This document shows positions 62,187 to 64,000 of a DNA stretch of 64,000 nt, in pieces. Position 1 is the first letter of the stretch, and each line of letters begins with the position of its first letter. The notes beneath the pieces are model-generated. The model was not told the DNA's origin. It searched no databases and worked only from the letters and a program-made list of their open reading frames with translations. The stretch spans positions 496,001 through 560,000 of the forward strand of contig JAJTCM010000002.1 in the NCBI GenBank assembly GCA_021325675.1. The letters are read 5' to 3'. The translations under genes were made by a program, and so were the position numbers. Source of the stretch: Crocinitomicaceae bacterium (GTDB taxonomy: Bacteria; Bacteroidota; Bacteroidia; Flavobacteriales_D; Crocinitomicaceae).

Positions 62187-62663
62187 TTACTGGCCTACGA
62201 TATCCGTTTGCATTGGCCCCAGGATCCCGAGAAGCTCGTTCTTTTCAGCGGCAGGCACCTCATAAAAATCCAGTGCGGCTACCAGGTCGCCCACAAGCGC
62301 ATTGAATTCCTCCTGGGTGATATTCATCCCGGTATGTGCTTCAAGCATGGATTTTCCTTTGTACTGGCAAGGACCTCCTGAACCGGCGCAGATCTGGTCG
62401 ATCAGGTTATTGCGCAGCAGCTGAAGGCGGTAAGGGTTTGCTACAGCATCAGCGAAACGCGCATTGATCGTGTTGTCGCTTGCAACGTTTGCCAGGAACT
62501 TGTCTGTTACGGCAGCAATGGCATTAATTCCTCCCAAACGCTCATATAAGCTCGGGGTAGGCGTTGGGGTAACGGGATCAGGCGTTTCTTCTTCTTTTTT
62601 GCATCCCGTGAAGGCAACAAAAGCTATAAACAAAGCTGCAATCATGATGTTGTTTGTTTTCAT
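62187..62663 (-). CDS. Truncated haemoglobin lipoprotein (group I)
   Basis: 158 aa. Lipoprotein signal with C21 (AFVAFTGC), a Pro/Thr linker (EEETPDPVTPTPTPS), then a group-I truncated globin (about 38-155): SLYERLGGINAIAAVTDKFL, proximal haem His H110 in LEAHTGMNITQEEFNALV. Truncated haemoglobins bind O2 or NO; exported, lipid-anchored ones are uncommon outside Bacteroidota. Part of an operon with an HMA-like protein and an RskA-type anti-sigma factor; a terminator follows. Confidence 0.9.
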   Translation of the reverse strand: MKTNNIMIAALFIAFVAFTGCKKEEETPDPVTPTPTPSLYERLGGINAIAAVTDKFLANVASDNTINARFADAVANPYRLQLLRNNLIDQICAGSGGPCQYKGKSMLEAHTGMNITQEEFNALVGDLVAALDFYEVPAAEKNELLGILGPMQTDIVGQ

Positions 62664-62688
62664 ATGTTCTAAATTATGGGGTTACTGT

Positions 62689-63108
62689 TTATCTCACTTT
62701 GAGGAATTCCTTAATCCTGCCGAAAAACTCACGCGTACCTTTTACCGGGCAGCCGGCTTTTTCCGGGAAGCTCTTTTCAGATACGCCCTGGCCTCCGAGG
62801 GTTTTCAGTCCAAAAAGAATCTGGTCGGCAGAAATAATGTGCGGATGATAGGTAAAGGTGGCAACTTTGGATTTGCCGTTCACCGTGCAGGCTGTTATGC
62901 CCTTTTTATGGCTGAATTCCTCATTAATCAGGGCAAAAGAATTTTCCTCCCGCAAAGAAGAGAGATCATAACTGGCAATGTGGATTTTGGGCAGCTGTTC
63001 CGTTATGGTAGACGGTTCCCAGTTCGCCCAGACAAATAACCAGACAAAGGCAACGGCAAAAGTTACGGTCAGTACTTTCAACCATTTTTGTAATCGCGGA
63101 GTTTTCAT
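62689..63108 (-). CDS. Membrane-anchored HMA-like protein
   Basis: 139 aa with one N-terminal membrane helix (9-29). The periplasmic domain (about 45-139) has a beta-alpha-beta pattern like heavy-metal-associated domains (KKGITACTVNGKSKVATFTYHPHIISADQILFGL), with one Cys (C74) instead of CxxC and another at C120 (KAGCPVKG). It may bind a metal through other ligands or be only an HMA-like fold; unassigned. Placed between rskA and the globin gene (52 and 25 base gaps). Confidence 0.7.
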   Translation of the reverse strand: MKTPRLQKWLKVLTVTFAVAFVWLFVWANWEPSTITEQLPKIHIASYDLSSLREENSFALINEEFSHKKGITACTVNGKSKVATFTYHPHIISADQILFGLKTLGGQGVSEKSFPEKAGCPVKGTREFFGRIKEFLKVR

Positions 63109-63159
63109 TGTGTGTAATTTTGGGGTTTACACACTTACGAAGCAAATTTGTTTTTGGAT

Positions 63160-63975
63160 TTACCGGACGTTCCCGATGACGCAAAGGTCTTCGAGGTGCG
63201 GCTCTGGACTTCCGCCCATTGGTTCGAGCGTAATTGCAAAAGCCTGGCTGTTCCCGATGGTTTTCATTTCGAGGAGCTTGCCTTCGTGGTCAACATCGAG
63301 CATTCCGGCGTCAACAGGTTTTCCGTCAACAATCGCCCAAAGCTGGTATTGCATATTTTCCGGCGCTTTGGGGAGACGGGCATCGGAAAGCATGACGTGC
63401 TTGTTTTTCGGGTTCCAGAAAACAGTTGCTTTGGCATCCGGTTTATCCGGCACACCGGCGAGCATGATTTTATTGGTTTCTTTATCCGCCAGGAAAGCGA
63501 GGTAATCCTGTTGTGTTTTATTCGATTTTTCGAGTTGTTCAGAATTGGATTCCAGCTGCGCCAGGCGTTCATTCATGCGCTTGTTTTCCACGAAAAAATA
63601 AACGGCAAAGGCTGAAGAAACCGCAATCACCGTTACGGAAGCGGCCACACGGAGCCAGGACCCGTTTTTAGGTTCTCTTCGTTCTTCGAGGGATACAATT
63701 TTTGCTTCCGGCTGCGGCGTTTCTTCTTTGGAAGGTGCGGCCTGCACTTCTTCCTGCCGGAGCTGTGCCCAGATTTGGGATTTCAATTCCGTTGGCGGCT
63801 GTATTTTTGAGCTTTCGGCCAGCTGTTCAAATGTTAAGCGGATCAGGCGTACTTCTTCTGCAACAGCCGGGTTCGTTTTCACGAGGCATTCGATCAAAGC
63901 GTTTTCCTGGGCGCTTGTTTGCCCGAGCACGTAACTTTCAAGTATTCCTGACGCTATGTATTCTTCAATATTCAC
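63160..63975 (-). CDS. RskA-type anti-sigma factor
   Basis: 271 aa, GTG start at 63975 with no better in-frame start visible in the window. N-terminal sigma-binding region (MNIEEYIASGILESYVLGQTS, then PPTELKSQIWAQLRQEE), membrane helix 107-129, and a C-terminal periplasmic RskA domain (ATVFWNPKNKHVMLSDARLPKAPENMQYQLWAIVDGKPVDAGML). The cognate ECF sigma factor should be just beyond the right edge. First gene of the operon with the HMA-like and globin genes. Confidence 0.88.
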   Translation of the reverse strand: MNIEEYIASGILESYVLGQTSAQENALIECLVKTNPAVAEEVRLIRLTFEQLAESSKIQPPTELKSQIWAQLRQEEVQAAPSKEETPQPEAKIVSLEERREPKNGSWLRVAASVTVIAVSSAFAVYFFVENKRMNERLAQLESNSEQLEKSNKTQQDYLAFLADKETNKIMLAGVPDKPDAKATVFWNPKNKHVMLSDARLPKAPENMQYQLWAIVDGKPVDAGMLDVDHEGKLLEMKTIGNSQAFAITLEPMGGSPEPHLEDLCVIGNVR

Positions 63976-64000
63976 CTTAATTTCTTAATAGATTCCTGAG

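Overview
The window looks like chromosomal DNA from a Bacteroidota bacterium, most likely order Flavobacteriales (Crocinitomicaceae/Fluviicola-like; the family is an inference). Reasons: type IX secretion proteins (PorT and a PorG/DUF6089 barrel) and cargo with type A and type B C-terminal sorting domains; two-component-regulator propeller sensors; FecR/ECF and RskA-type anti-sigma modules; kynurenine-pathway genes; and many promoters with the Bacteroidota -7 box TAnnTTTG instead of sigma-70 boxes. Coding density is high. I saw no rRNA, tRNA, CRISPR array or prophage.

Layout. 1-6.4 kb (mostly minus): start of a DUF4293 protein, porT, ubiE/menG, a heptose-7-phosphate kinase, an aminotransferase, a TPR lipoprotein and peptide deformylase, plus one secreted protein on the plus strand. 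6.5-10.3 kb: saccharopine dehydrogenase family enzyme, exported C1 peptidase, a BlaI repressor without BlaR, and a solo IS200/REP-associated (Y1) transposase inside an inverted set of 13-bp palindromes. 10.3-16.4 kb: HAD phosphatase, an exported probable propeller, a 1307-aa propeller/adenylate cyclase/HD fusion, ferritin. 16.5-25.7 kb: RNase R, Fe-alcohol dehydrogenase, PorG-like barrel, bioD, a cysteine-rich lipoprotein overlapping a membrane thioredoxin, dxs. 26-32.6 kb: LytTR regulator with propeller histidine kinase, small lipoprotein, large helical protein, GtrA. 32.9-40 kb: envelope proteins, DUF3109, arginine decarboxylase, ArsC-like, MORN protein, outer-membrane barrel, kmo. 40-49.5 kb: large type A cargo, DUF2279, a multi-pass membrane protein fused to YceI, CpsB-like PHP phosphatase, rlmN, LETM1/TerB-like protein. 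49.6-57.3 kb: kynU, degenerate GAF histidine kinase, DUF2459, MFS, surface protein, C-terminal processing protease. 57.4-64 kb: lectin-type type B cargo, small exported protein, FecR/ECF pair, and an operon of RskA-type anti-sigma factor, HMA-like membrane protein and globin lipoprotein.

How the genes work together: kmo and kynU give two successive steps from kynurenine towards quinolinate/NAD. PorT and the PorG-like protein belong to the machine that would export the two large cargo proteins here. Three sensor proteins share an extracytoplasmic or GAF input with different outputs (cyclase/HD, LytTR phosphorelay, degenerate kinase). Intergenic gaps carry several short repeat and inverted-repeat families. 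Two apparent minus-strand terminators have no annotated gene upstream and may mark small transcripts. The best candidates for something undescribed are the propeller-cyclase-HD fusion, the cysteine-rich lipoprotein/thioredoxin pair, the YceI membrane fusion and the ECF-controlled globin lipoprotein operon.
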